From the NCBI GenBank assembly GCA_964645285.1, contig CAZYDR010000011.1:1-49802 (forward strand): a stretch of DNA of 49,802 nucleotides. The letters are read 5' to 3'. Position 1 is the first letter of the stretch. Each line of letters starts with the position of its first letter. The translations under genes were made by a program, and so were the position numbers. The notes beneath the pieces were generated by a model, which had not been told where the DNA came from, did no database searches, and saw nothing but the letters and a program-made list of their open reading frames with translations. Of the stretch, positions 8,480 to 16,607 are shown in pieces. This stretch comes from JAYZAP01 sp964645285. GTDB taxonomy: Bacteria; Pseudomonadota; Alphaproteobacteria; JAAXGF01.

Positions 8480-9013
8480 ATGTCCCGCGTCGGTAAATAT
8501 CCCGTTGCTGTTCCCGATGGTGTCGTTGTCGACATTGCCGGCCAGGCAATCAAAGTCAAAGGCAAACTCGGTGAGCTTGCCTATACCTTTACAGACGATG
8601 TCGATTTGGAATCGGCTGACGGCAAAGTGACCATCAAGCCGCGTAACAACGGCAAGCGCGCGCGTTCCATGTGGGGAACGTCACGTAGTGTCATCAGCAA
8701 CATGGTCGTCGGTGTGTCGGAAGGCTTCAAGGTGGAGTTGGAAATTGTCGGCGTTGGTTATCGCGCCGCCGTTGAAGGTAAGGACCTGAACCTGCAGCTT
8801 GGCTACAGCCACGACATCAAGTATCCGATGCCCGAGGGCATCACGATCGCCTGCGAGCGACCGACCCATATCGCCGTCTCCGGTATTGATCGCCAGAAGG
8901 TCGGTCAGGTGGCGGCGGAGATCCGCGGGTTCCGCAAGCCCGAGCCCTACAAGGGCAAAGGTGTGCGTTACGCCAACGAGTGGGTGCGGCGCAAGGAAGG
9001 CAAGAAGAAGTAG
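8480..9013 (+). CDS. rplF: 50S ribosomal protein L6
   Basis: Two-domain protein near the factor-binding site. It is 177 residues. MSRVGKYPVAVPDGV begins domain 1; VGYRAAVEGKDLNLQLGYSH lies in the linker and domain 2; the C-terminal signature PEPYKGKGVRYANEWVRRKEGKKK is complete. CAGGAG lies 8-9 bases upstream of ATG 8480. Confidence 0.99.
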   Translation: MSRVGKYPVAVPDGVVVDIAGQAIKVKGKLGELAYTFTDDVDLESADGKVTIKPRNNGKRARSMWGTSRSVISNMVVGVSEGFKVELEIVGVGYRAAVEGKDLNLQLGYSHDIKYPMPEGITIACERPTHIAVSGIDRQKVGQVAAEIRGFRKPEPYKGKGVRYANEWVRRKEGKKK

Positions 9014-9026
9014 GGTGGACTGAGAC

Positions 9027-9389
9027 ATGAAGTCGACAAGAGATCTCTTTATGAAGCGCCAGCAGCGGGTGCGCAGCAGCTTGAGAAAGGCGGCCGGTGG
9101 CCGTCCGCGTCTCACGGTGTTCCGTTCGAACCAGCATATCTACGCCCAGATCATCGATGATGGTCGCGGTGTTACCCTGGCGTCGGCGTCAAGCGTCGAG
9201 AAGACCATGCGTGACGAGCTTAAAGGCGGGTCCGACAAGGACGCTGCGGCGCGCATCGGCACTATGGTCGCCGAGCGCGCGGTTGCGGCGGGCGTCACCG
9301 AAGTGGTTTTTGACCGCGGCGGTTATCTTTTTCATGGCCGGGTCAAGGCCCTGGCCGACGCCGCCCGCGAGGGCGGTCTCTCGTTCTAG
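9027..9389 (+). CDS. rplR: 50S ribosomal protein L18
   Basis: 5S rRNA binding protein of the central protuberance. It is 120 residues. RPRLTVFRSNQHIYAQIIDD and the end FDRGGYLFHGRVKALADAAREGGLSF are diagnostic. It follows rplF by 13 bases and precedes rpsE by 27 bases. Confidence 0.98.
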   Translation: MKSTRDLFMKRQQRVRSSLRKAAGGRPRLTVFRSNQHIYAQIIDDGRGVTLASASSVEKTMRDELKGGSDKDAAARIGTMVAERAVAAGVTEVVFDRGGYLFHGRVKALADAAREGGLSF

Positions 9390-9416
9390 AACACAGCGTT
9401 CCAAAAGGCAGAATTG

Positions 9417-9968
9417 ATGGCACATTACGAAGGACGCATGGCGGACGACGGTGAACTCGTTGACAAGCTGGTCGGCATCAACCGCGTCGCCAAGGTGGTC
9501 AAGGGCGGCCGGCGCTTCGGTTTCGCGGCGCTGGTCGTGGTTGGCGACACCAAAGGTCGGGTCGGGTTCGGCAAGGGCAAGGCCCGGGAAGTACCCGAAG
9601 CTATCCGCAAGGCCACCGAAAAGGCTAAGCGCACGCTGATCCGCGTGCCGTTACGCGAAGGCCGGACGTTGCATCACGACGTCATCGGACGTTTCGGGGC
9701 GGGGCATGTGGTTCTCCGCGCGGCGCCGCCAGGCACCGGCGTCATTGCCGGTGGTCCAATGCGCGCCGTGTTCGAAACCGTTGGTGTCCAGGACGTGGTG
9801 ACCAAGTCGATCGGCAGCTCGAATCCCTACAACATGGTTCGCGCCACCTTCGACGCCCTGACCAAGCTGAACTCACCCCGCGCCATCGCCGCCAAGCGCG
9901 GCAAGAAGGTGAGTGAAATCATCAGCCGCCGCCAGGGTAGCGCCGCCCAGGCCGAGGCGAGGGAGTAG
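9417..9968 (+). CDS. rpsE: 30S ribosomal protein S5
   Basis: Fidelity protein at the mRNA entry site. I start it at ATG 9417 (MAHYEGRMADDGE). A TTG at 9414 is also in frame but unlikely. The length is 183 residues. The S5 motif spans DKLVGINRVAKVVKGGRRFGF; GRVGFGKGKAREVPEAI and GAGHVVLRAAPPGTGVIAGG follow. The tail ends in a short Ala/Glu-rich stretch. Confidence 0.98.
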   Translation: MAHYEGRMADDGELVDKLVGINRVAKVVKGGRRFGFAALVVVGDTKGRVGFGKGKAREVPEAIRKATEKAKRTLIRVPLREGRTLHHDVIGRFGAGHVVLRAAPPGTGVIAGGPMRAVFETVGVQDVVTKSIGSSNPYNMVRATFDALTKLNSPRAIAAKRGKKVSEIISRRQGSAAQAEARE

Positions 9969-9972
9969 CATC

Positions 9973-10161
9973 ATGGCCACCAAGACTCTCCGCGTCACCC
10001 AGGTGCACAGCCCGATCGGGCGGCAGAATGACCAGCGCCAGACCCTTATCGGTTTGGGCCTGAACAAGATGCATCGAACCCGTGAGCTTGAAGATACGCA
10101 TTCGGTTCGCGGCATGATCAACAAGATTTCGCACCTGGTGCGGGTCGAGGACGCCGGCTGA
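9973..10161 (+). CDS. rpmD: 50S ribosomal protein L30
   Basis: Small large-subunit protein. The start is ATG 9973, giving 62 residues: MATKTLRVTQVHSPIGR, QTLIGLGLNKMHRTREL and RGMINKISHLVRVEDA. It starts 4 bases after rpsE. The gap of 55 bases to rplO contains a GC-rich stretch (GCCCC at 10182-10186 against GGGGC at 10189-10193) that could form a short hairpin. Confidence 0.97.
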   Translation: MATKTLRVTQVHSPIGRQNDQRQTLIGLGLNKMHRTRELEDTHSVRGMINKISHLVRVEDAG

Positions 10162-10216
10162 ATAGTCTCGCGCGCCAACGTGCCCCTTGGGGGCGCGTCA
10201 CAAGGAAGCTGTAACG

Positions 10217-10762
10217 ATGAAGCTTAATGAACTTTCTGATATTCCCGGTTCGAGCAAGGCCCGCAGACGGGTTGGCCGGGGAATAGGCTCGGGCAAAGGC
10301 ACCACCGCCGGTCGCGGCGACAATGGTCAGAAGTCCCGCAGCGGCGTTGCCCTGGGTGGTTTCGAAGGCGGCCAGATGCCGCTCTTTCGCCGTTTGCCCA
10401 AGCGCGGATTCCATAACCTGTTCCGCAAGTACTTCGAGGTGGTAAACCTCGATCAGATCCAAGCCGCCGTGGATGCTGGCAAGCTCGATGGTAAGAAGAC
10501 CGTTGATCGCGCCACCCTGGTTGGCGTCGGATTGGTACGCGACAATGCCAACGGCCTGCGTCTGCTGGCCCGTGGCGATATCAAGTTCAAGCTTGCGATC
10601 GACGTGGATGGCGCTTCGAAAGCAGCTGTCGCGGCGGTTGAGAAGGCGGGCGGCGCGGTCAACGTGGCGCCGGTCAAGCCTAAGCCCGAGACCAAAGGTC
10701 GGGCCAAGATCCGGGCCGAGGCTGAAGCCAAGGCCAAGTCAGAGTCAGCGAAACAGGAGTAA
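10217..10762 (+). CDS. rplO: 50S ribosomal protein L15, charged C-terminal tail
   Basis: Late-assembly large-subunit protein. The start is ATG 10217 (MKLNELSDIPGSSKARRRVGRG). The length is 181 residues, about 30 more than the usual 145-160. The extra length is a C-terminal Lys/Ala/Glu tail (KPKPETKGRAKIRAEAEAK and onward). The core shows GRGIGSGKGTTAGRG, GFEGGQMPLFRRLPKRGF and the end of the L15 domain EKAGGAVN. It is followed by secY after 6 bases. Confidence 0.98.
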   Translation: MKLNELSDIPGSSKARRRVGRGIGSGKGTTAGRGDNGQKSRSGVALGGFEGGQMPLFRRLPKRGFHNLFRKYFEVVNLDQIQAAVDAGKLDGKKTVDRATLVGVGLVRDNANGLRLLARGDIKFKLAIDVDGASKAAVAAVEKAGGAVNVAPVKPKPETKGRAKIRAEAEAKAKSESAKQE

Positions 10763-10768
10763 CGCCGA

Positions 10769-12112
10769 ATGGCGTCAGCCGCCGAACAATTCGCCGCGAA
10801 TCTGAATTTCGGGGCCTTGGGTAAGGCCACGGAGCTCAAGAAGCGGCTGTGGTTTACGCTCATTGCTCTGGTCATATATCGTCTCGGCACCTACATCCCC
10901 ATTCCCGGGGTTGACCCGTCGGCGCTGGAGAGCGTTTTTAATCAGAATTCAGGCGGCATCCTCGGCATGTTCAACATGCTGGCGGGCGGCGCCTTGGCGC
11001 GCATGACGATCTTCGCCCTCAACATCATGCCGTATATCTCGGCATCGATCATTATGCAGCTGTTGTCCACAGTTTCGCCCCAGCTTGAACAGATGAAGAA
11101 GGAAGGCGAGGCCGGGCGCAAGAAAATCAATCAGTACACTCGCTACGGCACGGTGGTGCTGGCGGCGCTGCAGGCCTACGGCATCGCCGTCGGGCTCGAA
11201 GGCATGTCGGCCCAGGGCGGCGGCGCGGTTATTGACCCGGGCCTGTTCTTCCGGTTCTCCACGGTCGTTACCCTGACTGGCGGCACGGTCTTCCTCATGT
11301 GGCTGGGCGAGCAGATTACGGCCCGCGGCGTCGGCAACGGAATTTCTCTGATCATCTTCTCAGGGATTGTCGCTCAACTGCCAAGCGCCATGGCCGGCAC
11401 CTTGGAGTTGGGGCGTACCGGCGCGCTGTCCACGTTCTTTATTCTGTTTGTCATCGTCATGGTCGTCGCCGTGGTGACTTTCATCGTATTCATCGAGCGG
11501 GCCCAGCGCCGCATCGTCGTGCAATACCCCAAACGCCAGGTCGGGCAACGAATGTTTGGCGGCGAGAGTTCGCATCTGCCGCTCAAGCTCAACACCGCTG
11601 GTGTGATTCCGCCGATTTTCGCCTCTTCGATCCTGCTGTTGCCCATCACCGTAGCCGGGTTCAATGCCGGCCAGGGCCCCGAGTGGCTTTCGGCGATCAA
11701 CGCTTATCTCGGCCGTGGTCAGCCGCTGTTCATTGCGCTTTACTTGAGTGGTATTATCTTCTTCGCTTTCTTCTACACCTCCGTGGTCTTCAATCCGGCG
11801 GATACGGCGGATAATCTCAAGAAGAATGGCGGCTTCGTGCCGGGGATTCGGCCCGGCAAGAACACGGCGGAATATCTCGACTACGTGTTGACGCGATTGA
11901 CCGTGGTAGGCGCGATGTATCTGGCGGCTGTGTGTCTGCTGCCGGAAATCCTCACCTCGCAATACGCCTTGCCGTTCTACTTCGGCGGCACGTCGTTGCT
12001 CATCGTCATCACCGTCACCATGGATACGGTGGCGCAGATTCATTCCCACCTGCTGGCGCATCAATACGAGGGCTTGATCAAAAAGTCGAAGTTGCGAGGG
12101 AGGCGTGGATGA
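10769..12112 (+). CDS. secY: Protein translocase subunit SecY
   Basis: Central channel of the SecYEG translocon in the inner membrane. It is 447 residues with about ten hydrophobic segments. The N-terminus has the conserved IYRLGTYIPIPGVDP, then the plug region GGILGMFNMLAGGAL, MPYISASIIMQL, and the cytosolic loop ERAQRRIVVQYPKRQVG. NPADTADNLKKNGGFVPGIRPG precedes TM9-10. It ends with KLRGRRG. The stop overlaps the adk start by 4 bases (ATGA). Confidence 0.99.
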   Translation: MASAAEQFAANLNFGALGKATELKKRLWFTLIALVIYRLGTYIPIPGVDPSALESVFNQNSGGILGMFNMLAGGALARMTIFALNIMPYISASIIMQLLSTVSPQLEQMKKEGEAGRKKINQYTRYGTVVLAALQAYGIAVGLEGMSAQGGGAVIDPGLFFRFSTVVTLTGGTVFLMWLGEQITARGVGNGISLIIFSGIVAQLPSAMAGTLELGRTGALSTFFILFVIVMVVAVVTFIVFIERAQRRIVVQYPKRQVGQRMFGGESSHLPLKLNTAGVIPPIFASSILLLPITVAGFNAGQGPEWLSAINAYLGRGQPLFIALYLSGIIFFAFFYTSVVFNPADTADNLKKNGGFVPGIRPGKNTAEYLDYVLTRLTVVGAMYLAAVCLLPEILTSQYALPFYFGGTSLLIVITVTMDTVAQIHSHLLAHQYEGLIKKSKLRGRRG

Positions 12113-12792
12113 ATGTAATTCTTCTGGGCCCGCCGGGGGCCGGCAAAGGGACCCAGGCCAAACGCATCGCCCAGTCCGAGGGGCTGGTGCAACTTTCGAC
12201 CGGCGATATGTTGCGTGCCGCCATTGCAGCCGGTACGGAAATTGGCCGCAAGGCCGAGGCCATCATGGCCGAGGGTAAACTGGTTTCCGATGAGATCGTT
12301 GTCGAGATCGTTGCCCAGCGCATCACCGAGCCCGATTGCGCTGGTGGTTTCGTGCTCGACGGCTTCCCGCGCACCCTGGAGCAGGCCCGCTCGCTCGATG
12401 AAGTGCTTGCCGCCAGGGGCCTGCAGATCGATCATGTGGTGCAGATGGAAGTCGACGAAGCGCGCCTCATCGGTCGTGTTTCGGGCCGCTTTTCCTGCCC
12501 CAACTGCGGCGCCTCCTATCACGACGAGGTCAATCGGCCGGCGGTCGATGATGTCTGTGATGTTTGCGGTGGAACCGAGTTTACCCGCCGTCCCGACGAT
12601 ACGGTCGAGGCCATGACCGTGCGTCTTGATGTCTATCACACGCAGACCGAGCCGTTACTGCCCTATTACAAGTCCAATGGCGCGCTACGCACGGTTGACG
12701 GCATGGCCAAGATCAACGAAGTAACCCGCCAGATCATGGCGGTTATCAGCTCTGGCGTTTCGCATGGCGCCAATCTCGGCGGAGGCGATTGA
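12109..12792 (+). CDS. adk: Adenylate kinase, long LID form with four cysteines
   Basis: Interconverts ATP + AMP and 2 ADP. The start is ATG 12109 inside the secY stop, giving 227 residues. The P-loop is GPPGAGKGTQA near residues 7-17; the AMP site is STGDMLR and LDGFPRTLEQA. The LID carries two CxxC pairs (CPNC and CDVC), the pattern of zinc-binding adenylate kinases, so a structural zinc is likely. The C-terminus has a short extension ending HGANLGGGD. Its TGA stop lies inside the -35 element of the promoter before rpsM. Confidence 0.98.
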   Translation: MNVILLGPPGAGKGTQAKRIAQSEGLVQLSTGDMLRAAIAAGTEIGRKAEAIMAEGKLVSDEIVVEIVAQRITEPDCAGGFVLDGFPRTLEQARSLDEVLAARGLQIDHVVQMEVDEARLIGRVSGRFSCPNCGASYHDEVNRPAVDDVCDVCGGTEFTRRPDDTVEAMTVRLDVYHTQTEPLLPYYKSNGALRTVDGMAKINEVTRQIMAVISSGVSHGANLGGGD

Positions 12793-12816
12793 CTAGATGG
12801 AACTGGTACCTATAAT
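12789..12816 (+). promoter_or_regulatory. Promoter for the rpsM-rpsK-rpoA-rplQ segment
   Basis: TTGACT at 12789-12794 and TATAAT at 12811-12816 are separated by 16 bases, close to the housekeeping consensus. The arrangement also fits the Caulobacter sigma-73 pattern (TTGACNS, 10-14 bases, GCTANAWC-like) with CCTATAAT as the downstream box. The -35 overlaps the adk stop codon. Predicted transcription would start near 12823 and give a leader of about 78 bases before the rpsM GTG. The leader contains CCGG-TTTT-CCGG, a short hairpin, but no clear terminator. AAGGAG at 12887-12892 is the rpsM ribosome binding site. Confidence 0.75.
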
Positions 12817-12900
12817 CGCGCTCCGTTCCCAGCATATGTTGCGCGAGATGGTCGTGCCCGGTTTTCCGGCGCGGCTTGTCGTGAATAAGGAGAATTAGCC

Positions 12901-13269
12901 GTGGCCCGTATTGCCGGTGTCAATATACCGACCAACAAGCGCGTCGATATCGCGTTGACCTATATCCATGGGATCGGCCGCACCAAGGCCCGCGAGATCT
13001 GCGCCAAGATCAACCTGCCACCCGAGCGCCGGGTCAATGAACTGGCCGAGACCGAGGTCATTCAAATCCGCGAGGCCATCGACGCCGATTACATGGTTGA
13101 GGGTGATCTGCGGCGGACCGTGGCCATGAATATCAAGCGCTTGATGGACATGGGTTGCTATCGCGGACTGCGTCACCGTCGTGGACTGCCGGTGCGGGGC
13201 CAGAATACCCACAACAATGCGCGTACCCGCAAGGGTCCGTCGCGGCCGATCGCCGGCAGGAAGAAATAG
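12901..13269 (+). CDS. rpsM: 30S ribosomal protein S13
   Basis: Head protein contacting the P-site tRNA and L5. It is 122 residues with a GTG start at 12901 preceded by AAGGAG at 8 bases. MARIAGVNIPTNKRVDIALTY starts it; the helix-two-turn-helix IHGIGRTKAREIC and the basic tail RTRKGPSRPIAGRKK are diagnostic. It is the first gene after the 108-base intergenic promoter region. Confidence 0.98.
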   Translation: MARIAGVNIPTNKRVDIALTYIHGIGRTKAREICAKINLPPERRVNELAETEVIQIREAIDADYMVEGDLRRTVAMNIKRLMDMGCYRGLRHRRGLPVRGQNTHNNARTRKGPSRPIAGRKK

Positions 13270-13277
13270 GGGGCCCT

Positions 13278-13670
13278 ATGGCCAAGGAAACCGGAGCGCG
13301 GGTAAAACGCCGCGAACGTAAGAACATTACCTCGGGCGTGGCCCACGTGAATGCCACGTTCAACAATACCATCATCACCATCACGGATGCCCAGGGTAAC
13401 ACCATTGCCTGGGCGTCGGCCGGCGGGCAGGGCTTCAAGGGATCGCGCAAGTCGACGCCCTATGCCGCGCAGATGGCGAGCGAAAGCGCCGGGCGAAAAG
13501 CGCAGGATCACGGCATGAAAACCCTGGATGTACAGGTCAAGGGTCCGGGTTCAGGGCGAGAGTCGGCGTTGCGTGCGTTGCAGGCAGTGGGCTTTGTCAT
13601 CACGACCATTCGTGACGTGAGCAAAATTCCGCATAACGGTTGCCGGCCGCCAAAACGTCGTCGCGTCTAG
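13278..13670 (+). CDS. rpsK: 30S ribosomal protein S11
   Basis: Platform protein near the anti-Shine-Dalgarno site. The start is ATG 13278 (MAKETGARVKRRERKN), giving 130 residues. NITSGVAHVNATFNNTIITI, GFKGSRKSTPYAAQ and the end VSKIPHNGCRPPKRRRV are complete family signatures. The open frame upstream through rpsM is shadow. Confidence 0.98.
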   Translation: MAKETGARVKRRERKNITSGVAHVNATFNNTIITITDAQGNTIAWASAGGQGFKGSRKSTPYAAQMASESAGRKAQDHGMKTLDVQVKGPGSGRESALRALQAVGFVITTIRDVSKIPHNGCRPPKRRRV

Positions 13671-13683
13671 TCCGGTCTTGCAG

Positions 13684-13748
13684 CCTCGCTACAGCGGGGC
13701 AGGATCGAAGGCGAGGAAAAATTCATTCACGGCGGGGACCGCTCCGCC
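13684..13748 (+). other. rpsK-rpoA spacer with two potential stem-loops
   Basis: The 99-base gap before rpoA holds two inverted repeats. CCTCGC (13684-13689) can pair with GCGAGG (13711-13716), and GGCGG (13731-13735) with CCGCC (13744-13748). Neither is followed by a T run, so a terminator is unlikely. They could be processing or autoregulatory structures; this is inference from pairing alone. Confidence 0.35.
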
Positions 13749-13769
13749 ATTGATCGTGGGGTCATATAC

Positions 13770-14786
13770 GTGATTCAGAATAATTGGAAAGAGCTTATCA
13801 AGCCGACTAAGCTCGATATCGACGCCGGCGCTGATGCGTTGCGCGCCGCAACTATCGTCGCCGAGCCGCTTGAGCGTGGCTTCGGGTTGACCCTTGGCAA
13901 TGCGCTGCGGCGTATTCTGCTGTCGTCGCTGCAGGGCGCGGCCATTACGTCGGTGCAGGTTGAGGGCGTGCTGCACGAGTTCTCGTCGATTCCCGGCGTC
14001 CGTGAGGATGTCACCGACCTGGTACTTAACCTCAAGGCCGTGGCGCTCCGCATGCATTGCGAGGGTCCCCGGCGTATTACCCTTAAGGCGTCCGGTCCGG
14101 GCGATGTTACGGCGGCGTCCATCGATACCGGCGCCGATATCGAGGTTCTCGATTCCGACCATCACATTTGCACGCTCGACAAGGGTGCCAAGCTCGCCAT
14201 GGAGATGACCGTCGAGACCGGCAAGGGCTATGTGCCGGCGTCCCTGAGCCGGGCCGAAGATGCGCCCATCGGACTGATTCCCGTGGACGCGCTGTTCAGC
14301 CCGGTGACCAAGGTTTCCTACAAGGTCGACAATACCCGCGTCGGCCAGGTTACCGACTACGACAAGCTTTCCATGAAGGTCGAGACCAACGGCGCCATGG
14401 CGCCCGAGGATGCGGTCGCTCTGGCGGCGCGTATTCTTCAGGACCAGCTTCAGTTGTTCGTCAACTTCGAAGAGCCCCATGTCGCCCGCGCGCCGGTGGA
14501 TACGCCTGAGCCGGCGTTCAATCCCAACCTGTTGCGCAAGGTCGACGAGCTTGAGCTTTCCGTGCGTTCGGCCAACTGCCTCAAGAACGACAACATCGTC
14601 TACATCGGCGATCTGGTGCAGAAGACCGAGCAGGAAATGCTGCGTACCCCTAACTTCGGCCGGAAATCCCTGAACGAGATCAAAGAGGTCCTGACTCACA
14701 TGGACCTCGCCCTCGGCGTGGAAATCACCGACTGGCCGCCCGAGAATGTCGAAGAGCTCGCCAAGCGGCTCGAGGAATCCTACTAG
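13770..14786 (+). CDS. rpoA: RNA polymerase alpha subunit
   Basis: Assembly platform of RNA polymerase and target of activators and UP elements. It is 338 residues with a GTG start at 13770 (MIQNNWKELIKPTKL), the typical alphaproteobacterial N-terminus. The N-terminal domain shows EPLERGFGLTLGNALRRILLSS and the dimerisation region. After a linker near residue 240, the C-terminal domain has LELSVRSANCLKNDNIVYIGDLVQ, the 265-determinant region and NFGRKSLNEIKEVL. The spacing to rpsK is unusually long for this operon. Confidence 0.99.
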   Translation: MIQNNWKELIKPTKLDIDAGADALRAATIVAEPLERGFGLTLGNALRRILLSSLQGAAITSVQVEGVLHEFSSIPGVREDVTDLVLNLKAVALRMHCEGPRRITLKASGPGDVTAASIDTGADIEVLDSDHHICTLDKGAKLAMEMTVETGKGYVPASLSRAEDAPIGLIPVDALFSPVTKVSYKVDNTRVGQVTDYDKLSMKVETNGAMAPEDAVALAARILQDQLQLFVNFEEPHVARAPVDTPEPAFNPNLLRKVDELELSVRSANCLKNDNIVYIGDLVQKTEQEMLRTPNFGRKSLNEIKEVLTHMDLALGVEITDWPPENVEELAKRLEESY

Positions 14787-14787
14787 C

Positions 14788-14811
14788 CGATCCGGCTTTG
14801 TTACCGGATCG
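14788..14811 (+). other. Perfect stem-loop between rpoA and rplQ
   Basis: CGATCCGG at 14788-14795 pairs perfectly with CCGGATCG at 14804-14811 around an 8-base loop. It starts just after the rpoA TAG and is not followed by a T run. It is more likely an mRNA-stabilising or processing hairpin than a terminator, because rplQ is expected to be co-transcribed. Confidence 0.5.
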
Positions 14812-14837
14812 ACTGGTCAGACTAAAGGACAAGCGTC

Positions 14838-15254
14838 ATGCGTCACGGAATGAGCGGCCGAAAGCTCAACCGCACCTCGAGCCATCGCAAGGCCATGTTT
14901 TCGAACATGGCGGTTGCCTTGCTCAAGCACGAGCAGATCACCACTACCCTGCCCAAGGCCAAGGAACTGAGCCCGGTCGTTGACAAGCTCATTACCCTGG
15001 GCAAGCGCGGTGACCTTCACGCTAGGCGCCAGGCTTTGTCGGTGCTGCGTGACGAGACCGTCACCGGCAAGCTATTTGCCACCCTGGGACCGCGCTACGC
15101 CGAGCGTGCCGGCGGCTATACCCGGGTGCTTCGCACCGGTTTCCGCTATGGCGATGCGGCGCCCCTGGCGGTGATCGAACTGGTTGATCGTGACCCCGAT
15201 GCCAAGGGCCTGGATTCAGGGCCGGTCGAGAGTGACGACGAGACCGAGGACTAG
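14838..15254 (+). CDS. rplQ: 50S ribosomal protein L17
   Basis: Large-subunit protein near the tunnel exit. It is 138 residues. MRHGMSGRKLNRTSSHRKAM, FSNMAVALLKHEQITTTLPKAKEL and GDAAPLAVIELVDRD are diagnostic. The end is acidic (ESDDETED) and about 15-20 residues longer than in enterobacteria. It is the last gene of the ribosomal block. No clear intrinsic terminator separates it from rarA, only a small GGGCGC/GCGCCC inverted repeat just before the rarA ATG. Confidence 0.98.
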   Translation: MRHGMSGRKLNRTSSHRKAMFSNMAVALLKHEQITTTLPKAKELSPVVDKLITLGKRGDLHARRQALSVLRDETVTGKLFATLGPRYAERAGGYTRVLRTGFRYGDAAPLAVIELVDRDPDAKGLDSGPVESDDETED

Positions 15255-15302
15255 CCCTAGAACCATGCTTGTAGGTGCTCGTCCGGACAGGGCGCGGCGC
15301 CC

Positions 15303-16607
15303 ATGATGTCCACGCTGTTTGAATCCCAGGCGCCACGGCCACTCGCCGACCGCCTACGGCCGCAAGACCTGGCCGAGGTCGTTGGGCAGGACCATCTTCT
15401 GACAAGCGACGCGCCACTGGGCCGGGCCCTGGCCGAGCGCCGGCTGTCCTCGATATTGCTGTGGGGGCCGCCGGGCTGCGGCAAGACAACCATTGCCCGG
15501 TTGATCGCTGATCATACCGACCATGTCTTCGAGCCTATGTCAGCGGTATTTTCCGGTGTTGCCGATCTGCGCAAGGTCTTCGCCCGCGCCCGGGAGCGCC
15601 GCGAGGCCGGCCAGGGCACGGTGCTCTTCATCGACGAAATTCATCGCTTCAACCGAGCCCAGCAGGACGGCCTGTTGTCGTTTGTCGAAGACGGCACGGT
15701 CATCCTGGTCGGCGCCACCACGGAAAATCCCTCCTTCGAAGTTATCGCGCCGCTGCTGTCGCGCTGCCAGGTGCTGGTCCTCAACCGTCTCGACGATGAG
15801 GCGCTGATGACCATGCTGGGTCGCGCTGAGCGGGAAGAGGGGCGTACCCTGCCGGTGGACGACAGCGCCCGCGCGGCGGTCTGTGAAATGGCCGACGGCG
15901 ACGGTCGTTATCTACTCAATCTGGCCCAGGAGCTATTCACCCTGGCGCCCGACGCCATGCTCGACCGGGAGGGGCTGGGCAAGGCCGTGCAGCAGCGGGC
16001 GCCGCTCTACGACAAGGCTCAGGAAGGCCACTACAACCTGATTTCGGCGTTGCATAAATCCCTGCGCGGGTCCGACTGCGATGCCGCGCTTTATTGGCTG
16101 GCGCGCATGCTGGCCGGCGGCGAGGCGCCGCTCTACATCATGCGTCGCCTGGTGCGCTTTGCCTCCGAGGATATCGGGCTCGCCGACCCGGAGGCTCTGG
16201 TGCAGGCCTTGGCAGCCAAGCAGGCCTATGAATTCGTCGGCAGTCCCGAAGGTGATCTGGCCCTGGCCCAATGCGTCATCTATCTGGCCACCGCGCCGAA
16301 ATCCAATGCTGCCTACAAGGCCTTCGCCGCGGCAAGCCGCAATGCCAAGAGCACCGGCTCGCTGATGCCGCCGAAGCACATCCTCAATGCCCCCACGGGC
16401 CTCATGAAGGAACTCGGCTACGGCGCCGATTACCAATACGATCATGACGCCGAAGACGGCTTTTCCGGCCAGAACTATTTCCCCGACGACATGCGCCGCC
16501 AGACCTATTACCGTCCCACTGAGCGCGGCTTCGAGCGCGACGTGAGCAAGCGTCTTGCCTACTGGCAAAAACTGCGCGACCGACGCGGCGAGGGGGAGAA
16601 CGGGTGA
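15303..16607 (+). CDS. rarA: Replication-associated recombination protein A (AAA+ ATPase)
   Basis: RarA/MgsA family ATPase that acts at stalled forks and single-strand gaps, related to the clamp-loader ATPases. It is 434 residues. The N-terminus has the conserved PLADRLRPQDLAEVVGQDHLL. Walker A is GPPGCGKTT near residue 60, Walker B is LFIDEIHRFN, and sensor 1 is VGATTENPSFE. The C-terminal tetramerisation domain has YNLISALHKSLRGSD and FASEDIGLADP. An ATG one codon later (15306) is an alternative start. Its TGA overlaps the crcB GTG. Confidence 0.96.
   Translation: MMSTLFESQAPRPLADRLRPQDLAEVVGQDHLLTSDAPLGRALAERRLSSILLWGPPGCGKTTIARLIADHTDHVFEPMSAVFSGVADLRKVFARARERREAGQGTVLFIDEIHRFNRAQQDGLLSFVEDGTVILVGATTENPSFEVIAPLLSRCQVLVLNRLDDEALMTMLGRAEREEGRTLPVDDSARAAVCEMADGDGRYLLNLAQELFTLAPDAMLDREGLGKAVQQRAPLYDKAQEGHYNLISALHKSLRGSDCDAALYWLARMLAGGEAPLYIMRRLVRFASEDIGLADPEALVQALAAKQAYEFVGSPEGDLALAQCVIYLATAPKSNAAYKAFAAASRNAKSTGSLMPPKHILNAPTGLMKELGYGADYQYDHDAEDGFSGQNYFPDDMRRQTYYRPTERGFERDVSKRLAYWQKLRDRRGEGENG

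Noticed and set aside
13689..14699. 336-codon open frame on the - strand opposite rpoA
   Set aside because: It is an antisense shadow caused by high GC at third codon positions; the translation has no recognisable motif, and rpoA is certain.
15289..15301. GGGCGC/GCGCCC repeat before rarA as a terminator or RNA switch
   Set aside because: The loop is only one to three bases and there is no T run; it is within chance for this GC content.
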